Positions 36,906 through 46,991 of a stretch of DNA of 64,000 nt are shown here, one piece after another. The notes below the pieces were generated by a model that made no database searches, had not been told where the DNA came from, and worked only from the letters and a program-made list of their open reading frames with translations. Within the stretch, counting starts at the first letter, position 1; each line of letters starts with the position of its first letter. The DNA lies in assembly GCA_944324455.1 (NCBI GenBank), contig CALUWJ010000001.1, positions 88,827-152,826 of the forward strand, given 5' to 3'. The position numbers were made by a program, and so were the translations under genes. Source of the stretch: Candidatus Gastranaerophilales bacterium (GTDB lineage: Bacteria; Cyanobacteriota; Vampirovibrionia; Gastranaerophilales; Gastranaerophilaceae).

Positions 36906-37931
36906 ATGGCATCAAACGTATATACAAAAAATGAAATATTGCAGAGTTTAGCTTCAAAAGGATACTTTATAGATTCTTATACTCTTGATACATTTTTCAA
37001 AAAATGGCAAGTAGAAGCAATTTTTGAAGACGAACAAGGCAGCGAATTTTATGATAAAAACACTCTTGATTTAGTATTAAGTAATCTTTTTAATTTAGAA
37101 AACAAAGAGGAAAATAAAGAAACGGAGACAACAGAAAACAAAGAAGAAAAACAAGAAGAAAACAACACGATACAAGAAAACATCGTTGGTAATGAAGATG
37201 TAAAACAAAACGCAAAAGCTTCAACAGACATAATTCAAAAACCAAAAGAAGAATCAAAAATTGAAATTGAAGATTCAGAAACAAACCAAATACTAAATAA
37301 TATTTCTCTATCAGACGGGACTCCTTTAATAGATAAAATGCAAGATACAATCCCAATTGATGATTTAATTGAAAACGAACCCGTTATAGAACTTAATGAA
37401 CAGCCTCAACCATCTGTATCAAATGAGAAAAAAATGGGAATACTAGAAGGTGCCCTTAAAACAGATGAAAACGAAACTCCGCCTATTATTCCTTCTATGG
37501 AAATAATTCCAAATGACAACAATAATAACAATGGGGATTTTGATGATATTAGCTTATTATCAGAATCATTAGAAGCCCAAGAAAAATTTAGGGAATATGT
37601 TGTTTCGGAGTTAACCAAAAAAAATGTTGATTTAACCCCTAAAAATGAGTTTAAATTAGATATTTCAGAGCGCACTTTGAGCATGATAGCTCGTTCAATG
37701 GCAAAAAAAATAGCTAAACATGTAAGCTCCATTTGCTCTCAAGATGCAAAAGCTCAAGCAAAACTTGCCGATATTCAAGAAGAAAATAAAAAACTTGAAC
37801 AAAAGGCACGTTTTTTAGAAGAACAAAATAGGAAATTAAAACTTTTATTGGCTGAATCCAATAAAAATCTAAATTCATATAAGCCAAGCATTTTTGGACT
37901 TTATAAAAAAGTTCCGCCCAAAAAACAATAA
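36906..37931 (+). CDS. Acidic protein with N-terminal helix-turn-helix-like segment and C-terminal coiled coil
   Basis: 341 aa. Residues 1-60 (YTKNEILQSLASKGYFIDSY) look like a small winged-helix or MerR-like fold predicted to bind DNA or protein. Then comes a long low-complexity Glu/Asn/Lys linker, and a C-terminal conserved region (about 225-330) with a basic helix SMIARSMAKKIAKHVSSI and a coiled coil. A -10 box TATAAT lies 22 bases upstream of the ATG. It begins the envelope operon (12 bases before rseP). Not recognised; an operon regulator or scaffold are options. Confidence 0.7.
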   Translation: MASNVYTKNEILQSLASKGYFIDSYTLDTFFKKWQVEAIFEDEQGSEFYDKNTLDLVLSNLFNLENKEENKETETTENKEEKQEENNTIQENIVGNEDVKQNAKASTDIIQKPKEESKIEIEDSETNQILNNISLSDGTPLIDKMQDTIPIDDLIENEPVIELNEQPQPSVSNEKKMGILEGALKTDENETPPIIPSMEIIPNDNNNNNGDFDDISLLSESLEAQEKFREYVVSELTKKNVDLTPKNEFKLDISERTLSMIARSMAKKIAKHVSSICSQDAKAQAKLADIQEENKKLEQKARFLEEQNRKLKLLLAESNKNLNSYKPSIFGLYKKVPPKKQ

Positions 37932-37943
37932 AATGAGGACACC

Positions 37944-39347
37944 ATGAATCAAATTATAATGATTATACTTATAAGCCTACTTGTTTTAGTACACGAAGCA
38001 GGACACTTTATTGCAGCAAGGTTATGTAACGTTAGGGTTACTCGTTTTGGAATAGGTATGCCGATAGGTCCAAGTTGGAAATTATTTAAAATTAATCATA
38101 CAACTTTTTATATCCACGCTTTTTTATTTGGCGGTTATGTATCTTTTGCAGATGATGAAAAAAACTTCCGAAATGAAAACGATAGCTCAAACAATCAAGA
38201 TGAAGACGAAATCTTGCCCCCAGATTCCGATGAATTATATGAAAACAAAACAATAGCACAAAAACTTTTCATAGTTTCAGCAGGCGTTATTATGAATATT
38301 GTTTTTGCAATTATTCTTGTAATATTTTGTGCTATGTATTTTCATAAATTACCAACCTCAAATCAAAATATTTATGTAGATAGTTTTTCTTCTAAAATAA
38401 CCTCAAACGCACAACAAGAGGGCGTTTTAAAGGGAGATAAAATCATAAAAATAAACAATAACAATATAAACAATCTTTATCAATTAACTTTTTGCGCTAA
38501 AAACTCAAAAATGTTTGATAATTACGCTCAAAAAGATTTAATAGACAAAAATCTAAAGGAATTAAAAAAATTAAACCCTAATATTAAAGATGAAATCAGC
38601 AAAAACACAACCGTTAAACTTCCAAAGCCTTATAGCGAAAAACCGCTTGAAGTTAATAAAAACATCCTGACGGGTCTTGAAAAATATAAAAAAGACGGTA
38701 TTGAATTAAATGAAAATCAAATTAATCTAAGAAACGAAATTTTTAATAAAAAAAGCATAACTCTTTCAAATGATACATCGCTAAATGATTTAGCTTATGC
38801 TTTATCAGATACCTATAAACCTCTTAATATAACAGTTTTAAGAAATAACAAAGAAATAACAATTAAAAATATTAAAATAGAAAAAGAAGGGCTATTAGGC
38901 ATTTTATTAAAAATAGAAGATGTCTATGCACCCACCAAAACACCAAAAGATATAGCATTTAAATCTTTTGACTATATTTACACAACAACTGCTACAATGC
39001 TATTTAGCTTATGGCAATTAATTACAGGTAAAGTTTCTGCTTCAGATATGCATGGAGTAATTGCAGTTGTAAAAGTCGGCGGAGATATAATTGCTTCAAA
39101 AGGCATGCTAAACGGAATTTTATTAACGGCAATGATAAGCATAAATCTTGCTATTATGAATTTCTTGCCCATTCCTGCGCTTGATGGCGGGCATGTAATG
39201 TTTTTAATAATAGAAAAAATAACAGGCAAAAAACCAAGCAAAGAATTGAGTGAAAAAATAACAAATTTCTTCTTCTTTCTATTAATAATCTTAATGGTAA
39301 GCATTTGTTACAATGATATTTTTGCGCTTGTAACAAAGAAATTTTAA
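37944..39347 (+). CDS. rseP: Site-2 intramembrane zinc protease RseP (M50)
   Basis: 467 aa. Active-site HEAGHFIAARL (HExxH) in the first helix and NFLPIPALDGGHV (the third zinc ligand Asp) near the C-terminus, with four membrane helices. The PDZ region (about 135-310) carries a Lys/Asn-rich insertion of roughly 100 residues between its two halves. It cleaves anti-sigma factors or leftover signal peptides within the membrane. Usual partners cdsA and dxr are not adjacent; cdsA is 8 kb downstream. Confidence 0.9.
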   Translation: MNQIIMIILISLLVLVHEAGHFIAARLCNVRVTRFGIGMPIGPSWKLFKINHTTFYIHAFLFGGYVSFADDEKNFRNENDSSNNQDEDEILPPDSDELYENKTIAQKLFIVSAGVIMNIVFAIILVIFCAMYFHKLPTSNQNIYVDSFSSKITSNAQQEGVLKGDKIIKINNNNINNLYQLTFCAKNSKMFDNYAQKDLIDKNLKELKKLNPNIKDEISKNTTVKLPKPYSEKPLEVNKNILTGLEKYKKDGIELNENQINLRNEIFNKKSITLSNDTSLNDLAYALSDTYKPLNITVLRNNKEITIKNIKIEKEGLLGILLKIEDVYAPTKTPKDIAFKSFDYIYTTTATMLFSLWQLITGKVSASDMHGVIAVVKVGGDIIASKGMLNGILLTAMISINLAIMNFLPIPALDGGHVMFLIIEKITGKKPSKELSEKITNFFFFLLIILMVSICYNDIFALVTKKF

Positions 39348-39415
39348 AATTTTACCTTTTCCTATTTTTTTGATAAAATCTTCTTGGTATTATAGGGATT
39401 TTAGAAAATACGGAA

Positions 39416-40726
39416 ATGAAAGAAAGAATAGCGCTATTAATTATAATCTCATTCTTATTAGCATTTTTAATTATTTTTCAAAATTATTTCAATACGATGT
39501 GGGCAATTATATTCTTAATTGGCTTTATGTTTTTGTATTCGGTCTATATGTGGCTTGCAACAAAATATCAAAAAAGAAAATTAAGAAAAAAACCGCCAAT
39601 TATTAATGAAAACTATCACCCATTTGTGTCTGTTTTAATACCCTGCCACAATGAGCATGAAGTGATTGAAAAAACAGCACTAAATATTTTAAAACTTGAC
39701 TATAAAGACTTTGAAATTATCCTAATAGACGACAGAAGCACAGATAATACCGCTGAAATTATAACAAATTTAGCTTCAAAACATGATAAAATCAAAGCTC
39801 TTATAAGAGATAAAAACGCAACAGCAGGAAAATCCGCAGTTTTAAATGACGCTATGAAATTAGCTAAAGGTGAAGCAATTTTAGTTTTTGATGCCGATGC
39901 TAAAGTTGAAAGCGATTTTCTAAATAAAATGATTGTAAAATTAGAACCTTGCGATGTTGGCGCCGTACAGGCTCAAAAAATAATAATAAATAAAGACCAA
40001 AATTTCTACACAAAATGCCAATATAATGAATATATCCTTGATACCCATATGCAAGCTGGCAGAGATGCTGTAAGAGGTGCTGTTGAATTAAGAGGAAACG
40101 GCGAACTTATAAAACTCCAAGCGCTAAAAAGTATTAATTTTTGGAACGAAGAAACAATCACAGATGACCTTGATATGTCAACAAGACTCCATGTCAGAGG
40201 CTGGGACATTCGTTTTTGTCCCGAAGCAAAAGTATATGAAGAAGGAGTTATTTGTTTTAGCGCATTAATTCGTCAAAGAAGAAGATGGGTGGAAGGCTCA
40301 ATAAGGCGTTATTTAGAATATGCGCATGATGTATTTAATTCAAGAGATATGTCTTTAAGAGTAGGTTTTGATTTAATAGCTTATATTACAGAATTTTTGC
40401 TTCCGTTTTGGTTAATTGCAGAAATATTTATCCAAGCATTCCATTTTGTAAAAGGCTATGAAAACTGCATCTTATCATCCATTATCTTAGTTGCAACAAC
40501 AGCAATATTTTTTACTTGCGGATTTATATACAGTTTAAAAAAATATGCAAACTATGGATTTTTTAAAGCTTTATATGAATCAATCATAACTTCAATTTAT
40601 TTTATTTCTATATGGTTTCCCATTGCTATGCTTATCATATTTAAAATCATATTCACCAAAAAAACCATGGACTGGGGCAAAACCCAACATGGCGTTTCAT
40701 GTGTTACAATAAAGGAATTAAACTAA
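39416..40726 (+). CDS. Membrane glycosyltransferase family 2 (polysaccharide synthase-like)
   Basis: 436 aa. Two N-terminal helices, then a GT2 catalytic domain: VSVLIPCHNEHEVIEKT, IILIDDRSTDNTAE, DADAKVE, RGNGELIKL, EETITDDLDMSTRL and the processivity motif RQRRRWVEGS (QxxRW class). At least three more C-terminal helices follow. This is the architecture of hyaluronan/cellulose/poly-GlcNAc-type synthases that make and export a beta-linked glycan. Placed between rseP and murC in the envelope operon; its stop overlaps the murC start by one base. Confidence 0.87.
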   Translation: MKERIALLIIISFLLAFLIIFQNYFNTMWAIIFLIGFMFLYSVYMWLATKYQKRKLRKKPPIINENYHPFVSVLIPCHNEHEVIEKTALNILKLDYKDFEIILIDDRSTDNTAEIITNLASKHDKIKALIRDKNATAGKSAVLNDAMKLAKGEAILVFDADAKVESDFLNKMIVKLEPCDVGAVQAQKIIINKDQNFYTKCQYNEYILDTHMQAGRDAVRGAVELRGNGELIKLQALKSINFWNEETITDDLDMSTRLHVRGWDIRFCPEAKVYEEGVICFSALIRQRRRWVEGSIRRYLEYAHDVFNSRDMSLRVGFDLIAYITEFLLPFWLIAEIFIQAFHFVKGYENCILSSIILVATTAIFFTCGFIYSLKKYANYGFFKALYESIITSIYFISIWFPIAMLIIFKIIFTKKTMDWGKTQHGVSCVTIKELN

Positions 40727-42117
40727 TGACCAACGACAATTTTATGGATTTACCCGATTTTCATTTCATTGCCATAGGAGGAGTAGGTCAAAGTGCTTTA
40801 GCTAAAATTCTTTTATGTTTAGGCTATAAAGTTTCAGGTTCAGACATTCAGGAAAGTAAATATACAAAATTAACAAGCTCCTTGGGCGCTAAAATTTATA
40901 TAGGACACAATGAAAACAATATTAAAGGCAATCCTAAAATCGTTATTTCATCAGCAATCAAAGAAGATAACCCTGAGTTAAAATATGCAAGAGAAAACAA
41001 TCTTGAAATCATGCACAGATCTGATTGCTTAAAATTCATTTCAGAAAAATTTCCAATTTTTATAGGCTTAGCAGGAACCCACGGAAAAACTACAACATCA
41101 GGGCTTTTAAGTTTTATTTTAGAAAAAATGGAACAAAACCCCTCTTATGCGATAGGCGGAATTATCCCAAAATTAAATATTAACGCTAAAGCAGATAAAA
41201 ATTCAAAATATTTTATAGCAGAATTAGATGAATCAGACGGAACTATTCAAAAATATTCACCTAACTATGTTGTAATTAATAATCTTGAAGAAGATCATCT
41301 TGATTATTACAAAAATGGATTAGCTGATATTGTTTCAACATTTGAAAAAATGATTGATAATATGAATGAAATAAATACATTATTTTTAAATATTGATAAT
41401 AAGGGTTGCAATATCTTTAAAAATCAAACAAAACATAAAAATATTATTACTTACGCAATTAATAATAATGCAACTTACACAGCTAAAAATATTATTTTTG
41501 ATGAACTAAATTCATCTTTTGATTTTTATAAAAAAGATAAATTAATCGGAAAAATTAATCTGATTATCCCAGGAATTCATAATATTTATAACGCATTAGC
41601 TATTTTATCAATTTTAGATACTCTTGGCTTTGAATATAGTGAATATTATAAATATTTCCCAGAATTTAGCGGTATGGGAAGACGTTTTCAATTAATTGCA
41701 GACATCAACGATATTAAAATAATTGATGATTATGCTCATCATCCTCAAGAAATCAAATCCACTTTATCTGCAATTAAAGACATCAAAAGAAGAAAAATTG
41801 TAATATTTCAACCCCACAGATACACAAGATTAAAAGCCTTATGGAACGAATTTTTAAATAGCTTTAATATAATTGATAAATTATTTGTTTTAGATGTTTT
41901 TAGTGCAGGCGATAATTTTGACAATCAATTTAATTCTAAAAATTTTGCAGCAGAAATCACTAAAAGAGGAATTGACACAGAATATATTGAAGGCGATATT
42001 AAAAAAGCGGCACAAGCAATTACTCCTAAATTAGAAAAAGGGGATATTGTTTTAACCTTGGGCGCCGGTGATATAACAAAAATAGGTGGAGAAATTAATG
42101 ATTTGCTCTCAAAATGA
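40726..42117 (+). CDS. murC: UDP-N-acetylmuramate--L-alanine ligase
   Basis: 463 aa. Start chosen at ATG 40726, which overlaps the glycosyltransferase stop (TAATG) and follows AAAGGAATTAAACTA; the upstream ATG at 40699 lies inside the preceding gene. Motifs: FIAIGGVGQSALA, P-loop GLAGTHGKTTTSG, AELDESDGTI, NLEEDHLDYY and DDYAHHPQEIKSTL. Catalyses the first amino-acid addition in peptidoglycan precursor synthesis in the cytoplasm. Confidence 0.95.
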   Translation: MTNDNFMDLPDFHFIAIGGVGQSALAKILLCLGYKVSGSDIQESKYTKLTSSLGAKIYIGHNENNIKGNPKIVISSAIKEDNPELKYARENNLEIMHRSDCLKFISEKFPIFIGLAGTHGKTTTSGLLSFILEKMEQNPSYAIGGIIPKLNINAKADKNSKYFIAELDESDGTIQKYSPNYVVINNLEEDHLDYYKNGLADIVSTFEKMIDNMNEINTLFLNIDNKGCNIFKNQTKHKNIITYAINNNATYTAKNIIFDELNSSFDFYKKDKLIGKINLIIPGIHNIYNALAILSILDTLGFEYSEYYKYFPEFSGMGRRFQLIADINDIKIIDDYAHHPQEIKSTLSAIKDIKRRKIVIFQPHRYTRLKALWNEFLNSFNIIDKLFVLDVFSAGDNFDNQFNSKNFAAEITKRGIDTEYIEGDIKKAAQAITPKLEKGDIVLTLGAGDITKIGGEINDLLSK

Positions 42118-43027
42118 TATAAAATTTTATAATGATTTTTTATTAACCAACTATAATACTCTTAAAATCAAATCAAGAGCAAAATTATTTTTCATGCCTG
42201 ATAACTATGGCGAAATGATTACTCTTTTAAAAAGATATAAAGATAATAACCCCATAATCATTGGAAACGGTTCAAATATATTGTTATCTTCTAAAGGAAT
42301 AGATGAACCTGTAATTTATAGCGGAAATATTAACACTATTTCGCACTTGGGAAATATTATTGAAGCTGAAGCAGGCGTTAAAGCACAAGCCTTATCAAAA
42401 TTTGCTTATGAAAAAAAGCTCTCAGGTCTTGAATTTTTAATCGGGATACCTGCAAGCATAGGCGGCTGTATTTATATGAACGCAGGTGCCCATGGGCAGA
42501 CCATAAGCGATTATTTAATCAGTGCTAAATTGTATGATATGGAAAACAAAAAAATAATTACCTTAAAAAAAGATGAGCTTGATTTTTCTTATAGACATTC
42601 TATCCTAAAAGAAAAAAATTACATTCTTTTGAGTGCTAAATTTGAACTAAAAAAAACTAATCAAGAAGAAATTAAAGCCTTAATGGATGAAAATTTAATC
42701 TTTAGAAAAGAAAGACAACCAAGCCTAGCCCTACCCAACGCAGGTTCAGTATTTAAAAATCCATCTGATTGCGAATTTTCAGCTGGAGCTTTAATTGATA
42801 AATGCGGACTTAGAGGTTATAGAGTAGGCGATTGCGAAGTTTGGGAAAATCATTGTAATTTTATAATTAACAAAGGAAATGCGACAAGCACTGATTATAC
42901 AAACATAGTTTTTGATATTTATACAAAAGTAAAAGAAAAATTTAATATAGAACTTACTCCCGAAATTATCTATATCGGGAAAATGAGCAAAGGTGAAGAA
43001 GAAAAATGGAAAATACTAAAAAAATAA
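42098..43027 (+). CDS. murB: UDP-N-acetylenolpyruvoylglucosamine reductase
   Basis: 309 aa FAD-dependent reductase that makes UDP-MurNAc. Motifs: NTLKIKSRAK, IIGNGSNILLS, the flavin loop GIPASIGGCIYMNAGAHG, SYRHSIL, NAGSVFKNPSD (catalytic Ser), LIDKCGLRGYRVG and the C-terminal LTPEIIYIG (catalytic Glu). ATG 42098 is preferred because GGTGGAG lies just upstream; a GTG at 42086 is an alternative. Overlaps murC by 20 bases and ddl by 22. Confidence 0.94.
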   Translation: MICSQNDIKFYNDFLLTNYNTLKIKSRAKLFFMPDNYGEMITLLKRYKDNNPIIIGNGSNILLSSKGIDEPVIYSGNINTISHLGNIIEAEAGVKAQALSKFAYEKKLSGLEFLIGIPASIGGCIYMNAGAHGQTISDYLISAKLYDMENKKIITLKKDELDFSYRHSILKEKNYILLSAKFELKKTNQEEIKALMDENLIFRKERQPSLALPNAGSVFKNPSDCEFSAGALIDKCGLRGYRVGDCEVWENHCNFIINKGNATSTDYTNIVFDIYTKVKEKFNIELTPEIIYIGKMSKGEEEKWKILKK

Positions 43028-43959
43028 ACAAAAATTCTAAAATAGCTGTTCTTTGCGGCGGTTTATCAAACGAAAGAGAAGTTTCACTTCGTTCAGGCAG
43101 AAATGTTTTTAAAGCTTTAATTGAATTAGGTTATAAAGATGTAACTTTAATTGATGTCGATAGAAATATCGCTTCAATTTTGGTTGATACAAAAATCGAA
43201 TTTGCAATTAATATGCTCCATGGCAGATATGGAGAAGACGGCTGTATACAAGGAGTGCTGGAATTTTTAAATATCCCTTATTCAGGCTGCAAAGTTAAAG
43301 CTAGCTCAATTTGTATGGATAAAATCATGACAAAAAGAGTGCTTTCAACTATTCCTGAAATCCCCTTAATTAAAAGCGTAAACGTTACAAAAGATGATTA
43401 CAGAGAAAAAATAAAAAAACTAAACTATCCGATTATAATAAAACCTGCTAACGAAGGTTCATCAATTGGCATGACAAAAGTGGATAGCGAAAATGAACTT
43501 GATAGCGCAATAATTGAAGCACTAAAATGCGATGATGAGATTTTAGTTGAAGAATATCTGCAAGGAAGTTCAGCAACAGTCGGAGTATTAGAAAGAAAAA
43601 AAGAAAACGGCGAAATTGAAACTTTTGCAACTCCGATTTTAGGCTTCAAAACAAAAACTCAATGGTATGATTATGAAGCAAAATACACAAAAGGCTTAAC
43701 AGAATTTATTTTACCTGCTGATTTTGATGAAGAATTAACTAAAAAAATTCAAGATTTAGCAATAAAAGCACATAAAACTTGCTCATGTAAAGGTGTATCA
43801 AGAGTTGACTTTTTGGTATATAATAACATACCATATATACTAGAAATAAACACAAACCCCGGAATGACAGATACATCCGATTTACCTGCTCAAGCCAACG
43901 AAATGGGGATAGATTATAATAATTTAGTCGAATTAATTTTAAAAACCGCAGAAATATAA
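43006..43959 (+). CDS. ddl: D-alanine--D-alanine ligase
   Basis: 317 aa ATP-grasp enzyme. Motifs: LCGGLSNEREVSLRSG, NMLHGRYGEDGCIQG (catalytic loop), YPIIIKPANEGSSIGM, and the metal-binding EINTNPGMTDTSDLP. Overlaps murB by 22 bases within the murC-murB-ddl-ftsQ run, the classical order of the division and cell wall cluster. Confidence 0.95.
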   Translation: MENTKKINKNSKIAVLCGGLSNEREVSLRSGRNVFKALIELGYKDVTLIDVDRNIASILVDTKIEFAINMLHGRYGEDGCIQGVLEFLNIPYSGCKVKASSICMDKIMTKRVLSTIPEIPLIKSVNVTKDDYREKIKKLNYPIIIKPANEGSSIGMTKVDSENELDSAIIEALKCDDEILVEEYLQGSSATVGVLERKKENGEIETFATPILGFKTKTQWYDYEAKYTKGLTEFILPADFDEELTKKIQDLAIKAHKTCSCKGVSRVDFLVYNNIPYILEINTNPGMTDTSDLPAQANEMGIDYNNLVELILKTAEI

Positions 43960-43971
43960 TAAGGGGCAAAA

Positions 43972-44970
43972 TTGGGTTTACTTTATCAAAAAAGAAGACT
44001 TAAAGTAAATAAAATAAAAAGACAAATTGCTGCAACAAGGGCAAATTTGCAACGCATTAGGATACTTTTATCTTTAATAATGATAATTGCAATTTGTTAT
44101 GGCGGAATTAAAATTCTGAAATTACCTCAATGGTATATTGATTCTGCTAAACTTTCAGCTGCAGACCCTTCTGTTATTAAAATACAAGGAAATATAATAA
44201 CACCTGATTATAAAATCATTAATATGATAAGGCAAACACAACTTCCTTATGTCCAAGTTTTTCGACTAAACACAAAAGAATTAGAAGAAAATATTTCTCA
44301 ATTGCAACCTGTTAAAAAAGTTTATGTAAGACGTTTTTGGTTTCCTGCAAGATTAACTATTGCGCTTGATGAAAGAACACCTGCTTTTTTATTAGCTCCA
44401 AATCTTGAATCTGAACCCAATTCAGCACTGTGCTCTGATGGCACATTAATTGACCATGACTATCTACCCTTAAATCCGTCAATTAAAGCCAAAAAACTTC
44501 TTACTTACGGAGTTAGAGATGGCCTAGATGAAGTATGGGACAAAAAAAGAGTAGAAGAAATAATAAGATTAATCAAAGCAATTGAAGCATACTCAGGACA
44601 AGAGGTTCAATACATTGATTTAAGAAATAATTCTGATGTATATATAATGCTAAAAGAATATTTAATTCGTTTTGGCGAAATTAATGATACTGCAACGAAA
44701 AGAGCAAAATGGATTGCTTCAATTTTGCCCCAAGCCAGAAGTGTTGAAGGTAAAATCAAATATATCGATTTAAGATGGGATGATTCGCAATATTTTAGGC
44801 TTGAGGGTGCTAAAGAAATTAAAAACGACCAAACACAAAAACCAAAACAAACTCAACAAGCAACACAAGAAGTAAAAAATACAACACCAAAACAAGAAAA
44901 AATACAAGAGCACCAAGAGCCCAAAGTTCAAGAAGAACAACAAATCCATGGCGATGAAATCTTAGACTAA
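43972..44970 (+). CDS. ftsQ: Cell division protein FtsQ (POTRA domain)
   Basis: 332 aa. Short basic cytoplasmic tail, one helix (about 28-46, RILLSLIMIIAICYGGI), a POTRA domain (VIKIQGNIITPDYKI..LPYVQVFRLNTKELEENI) and the FtsQ/DivIB beta domain (PVKKVYVRRFWFPARLTIALDERTPAFLL). The C-terminal 60 residues are a Gln/Lys/Pro-rich tail unlike typical FtsQ. Starts with TTG 43972 after AAGGGG. Position after ddl fits the dcw cluster; ftsA and ftsZ do not follow. Confidence 0.9.
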   Translation: MGLLYQKRRLKVNKIKRQIAATRANLQRIRILLSLIMIIAICYGGIKILKLPQWYIDSAKLSAADPSVIKIQGNIITPDYKIINMIRQTQLPYVQVFRLNTKELEENISQLQPVKKVYVRRFWFPARLTIALDERTPAFLLAPNLESEPNSALCSDGTLIDHDYLPLNPSIKAKKLLTYGVRDGLDEVWDKKRVEEIIRLIKAIEAYSGQEVQYIDLRNNSDVYIMLKEYLIRFGEINDTATKRAKWIASILPQARSVEGKIKYIDLRWDDSQYFRLEGAKEIKNDQTQKPKQTQQATQEVKNTTPKQEKIQEHQEPKVQEEQQIHGDEILD

Positions 44971-46161
44971 TAAACTTTCAATTAAAGCTTTTGTGTTTTC
45001 ATTTTGAATTTTATCTATCGCCTCCTTATCAATTAAAGATGTTTTATTAAATTCTTTTAAAATAATTGCAGCTTTTGCACATAAATCTAAAGGAAGCTTA
45101 TTGTTATTTATCAATTCTGCCAAAAACTCTGAAGCATCATCCATTTTTAACTCTTTAATAACATCAAGCGCTAATGACTTTCTTATATTATCTTTTTCAA
45201 ATTCATCTAAAATATTTTCAAAAGACAAATTTAAATCATCCAAGAAATTTGCGATATTTTTTAATTCATTTTTAGTATCTTTATCAAGGTCAAATGAATA
45301 AATATCAGATGAACTGTATTCATCAAATTTTATTTTTGCAATAAAAAGAACATTATTCGCAAATTGATTATTATAATTTGAAATCAGTTTAATATAATCA
45401 TAAATTTGATAATAAATAATAGTGTTTAAATTAATATTTTCAGGATAATTTTGAATTAAAACACTAAAAACCTCTATAATTTCATTTTCAGATAAAACTT
45501 TAGTTAATTTATCATAGTCATAAAAATCAAATAAAGAAACTATTATATTATCCCTAAAAGAACTATTTTTATAATTTTCAACTATAAACCTGACTGCTTC
45601 ATCTCCGCCATAAGCCGCCATAAATGAATATGCACCCAAAACCTCGAAATCATCAGATGAAGTTTTGATAATATCTTTTGCTTTATTATATGCTGTTTTA
45701 TCGCTAAATTTTGATAAAGCCATTGCACAATTAAGCTTTAAAGGCTCAAAATCACTAAAAGCAAATTTATTTAAATATTCTAGAGCGCAAAAATCATTAA
45801 TATAGCTGAAATATTTTGCAGCATAAGCTTTTTGTTCATTTGTACCATTTTCAAACAATTCAAGGATTTGATCCGTTAAATCTTCTTTTGCAAATTTAAT
45901 CCAAGAAAAAACGACCATTTCTTCAAAATCGCAACTGTAAACTTTTGAAAACTCAAAAACTGTTTTTAGGTCATTTTCTTCAATTAACTTTACAAAATTT
46001 TTATTTATTTTTTCTTTTAAAAAAGGAAAAATAAAATCACTTTTTTCGCATAACAACTTAAAATACTCAATATTTGCACTTTTTATGAGATTTTTAAGAG
46101 TTGTGTTTGATAGCGAATTATTTTTTGATGTTATATTTTTGATAAAATTTTCTGATGGCAT
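44962..46161 (-). CDS. HEAT-repeat-like helical protein
   Basis: 399 aa, acidic and all-helical. The middle (about 110-200) has repeating pairs of helices such as EQKAYAAKYFSYINDFCALEYL and LKLNCAMALSKFSDKTAYNKA, the look of HEAT/armadillo repeats that bind proteins. No enzymatic motif, signal peptide or membrane segment. Its 3' end overlaps the convergent ftsQ by 9 bases. Similar HEAT proteins are common beside envelope genes in cyanobacteria-like genomes, but the function is unknown. Confidence 0.72.
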   Translation of the reverse strand: MPSENFIKNITSKNNSLSNTTLKNLIKSANIEYFKLLCEKSDFIFPFLKEKINKNFVKLIEENDLKTVFEFSKVYSCDFEEMVVFSWIKFAKEDLTDQILELFENGTNEQKAYAAKYFSYINDFCALEYLNKFAFSDFEPLKLNCAMALSKFSDKTAYNKAKDIIKTSSDDFEVLGAYSFMAAYGGDEAVRFIVENYKNSSFRDNIIVSLFDFYDYDKLTKVLSENEIIEVFSVLIQNYPENINLNTIIYYQIYDYIKLISNYNNQFANNVLFIAKIKFDEYSSSDIYSFDLDKDTKNELKNIANFLDDLNLSFENILDEFEKDNIRKSLALDVIKELKMDDASEFLAELINNNKLPLDLCAKAAIILKEFNKTSLIDKEAIDKIQNENTKALIESLLV

Positions 46162-46251
46162 AATTTAATTATTACATATTCAACATTTCTTGTGTATAAT
46201 TGATTTATATTATTTTTAATATTTCAATATTGATTAGAAAAAAGGTGTTAA

Positions 46252-46971
46252 ATGAGCAATTTAAAATACAAAAAAATTCTTCTAAAAGTTTCAGGAGAAG
46301 CTTTGTTGGGCAATCAACAATTCGGAATTGACCCTGAACCTGTTAGAAATATTGTCGCTGAAATTAAAAAAGCCTATAATTTAGGTGCTCAAATTGCAGT
46401 TGTCGTTGGTGGAGGCAATATCTTTAGAGGCATGAAAAACTCCTCTAAACTTGGCATGGATCAAGCTTCCGGAGATTATGTGGGTATGCTTGCTACTGTG
46501 ATGAATGCCATAGCCCTGCAATCAGAATTAAGAAAAAACGGAGTAGAATGCAGAGTTCAATCTGCAATTGATATTGAAAAAATAGCTGAGCCATATATTA
46601 GATTTAAAGCTATAAGACACTTAGAAAAAAATAGAGTGGTTATTTTTGCTGCAGGCACAGGAAATCCGTTCTTCACAACAGATACCGCTGCAGCATTGAG
46701 AGCAGCAGAAATCGGTGCTGATATCATGTTAATGGCTAAAAATGGTGTAGATGGAGTATATAATGATGATCCAAAAACTAACCCAAATGCTAAAAAATAT
46801 GATAATATAAGTTATGATGATATTATTGTTAAAGGTCTTAAAGTAATGGATTTAACATCTTGCGCTTTATGCAAACAAAACAACATCCCTATTTGTGTTT
46901 TTGATTTTAATTTAAAAGACAGTATAGTAAAAATCTTAAACGGTGAAAACATAGGAACAACAGTAAAATAA
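46252..46971 (+). CDS. pyrH: UMP kinase
   Basis: 239 aa hexameric kinase of the amino-acid-kinase fold: [43 protein letters not shown] and the [13 protein letters not shown] loop. Converts UMP to UDP. First gene of the pyrH-frr-cdsA-rnc-rpe operon; a TATAAT-like element lies in the 90-base upstream gap. Confidence 0.96.
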   Translation: MSNLKYKKILLKVSGEALLGNQQFGIDPEPVRNIVAEIKKAYNLGAQIAVVVGGGNIFRGMKNSSKLGMDQASGDYVGMLATVMNAIALQSELRKNGVECRVQSAIDIEKIAEPYIRFKAIRHLEKNRVVIFAAGTGNPFFTTDTAAALRAAEIGADIMLMAKNGVDGVYNDDPKTNPNAKKYDNISYDDIIVKGLKVMDLTSCALCKQNNIPICVFDFNLKDSIVKILNGENIGTTVK

Positions 46972-46991
46972 TTATTTATTAGGAGATAAAA

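Noticed and set aside
39370..39606. 78-aa plus-strand frame
   Set aside because: It overlaps the glycosyltransferase gene in another frame and lacks any family-like composition; the glycosyltransferase motifs are convincing.
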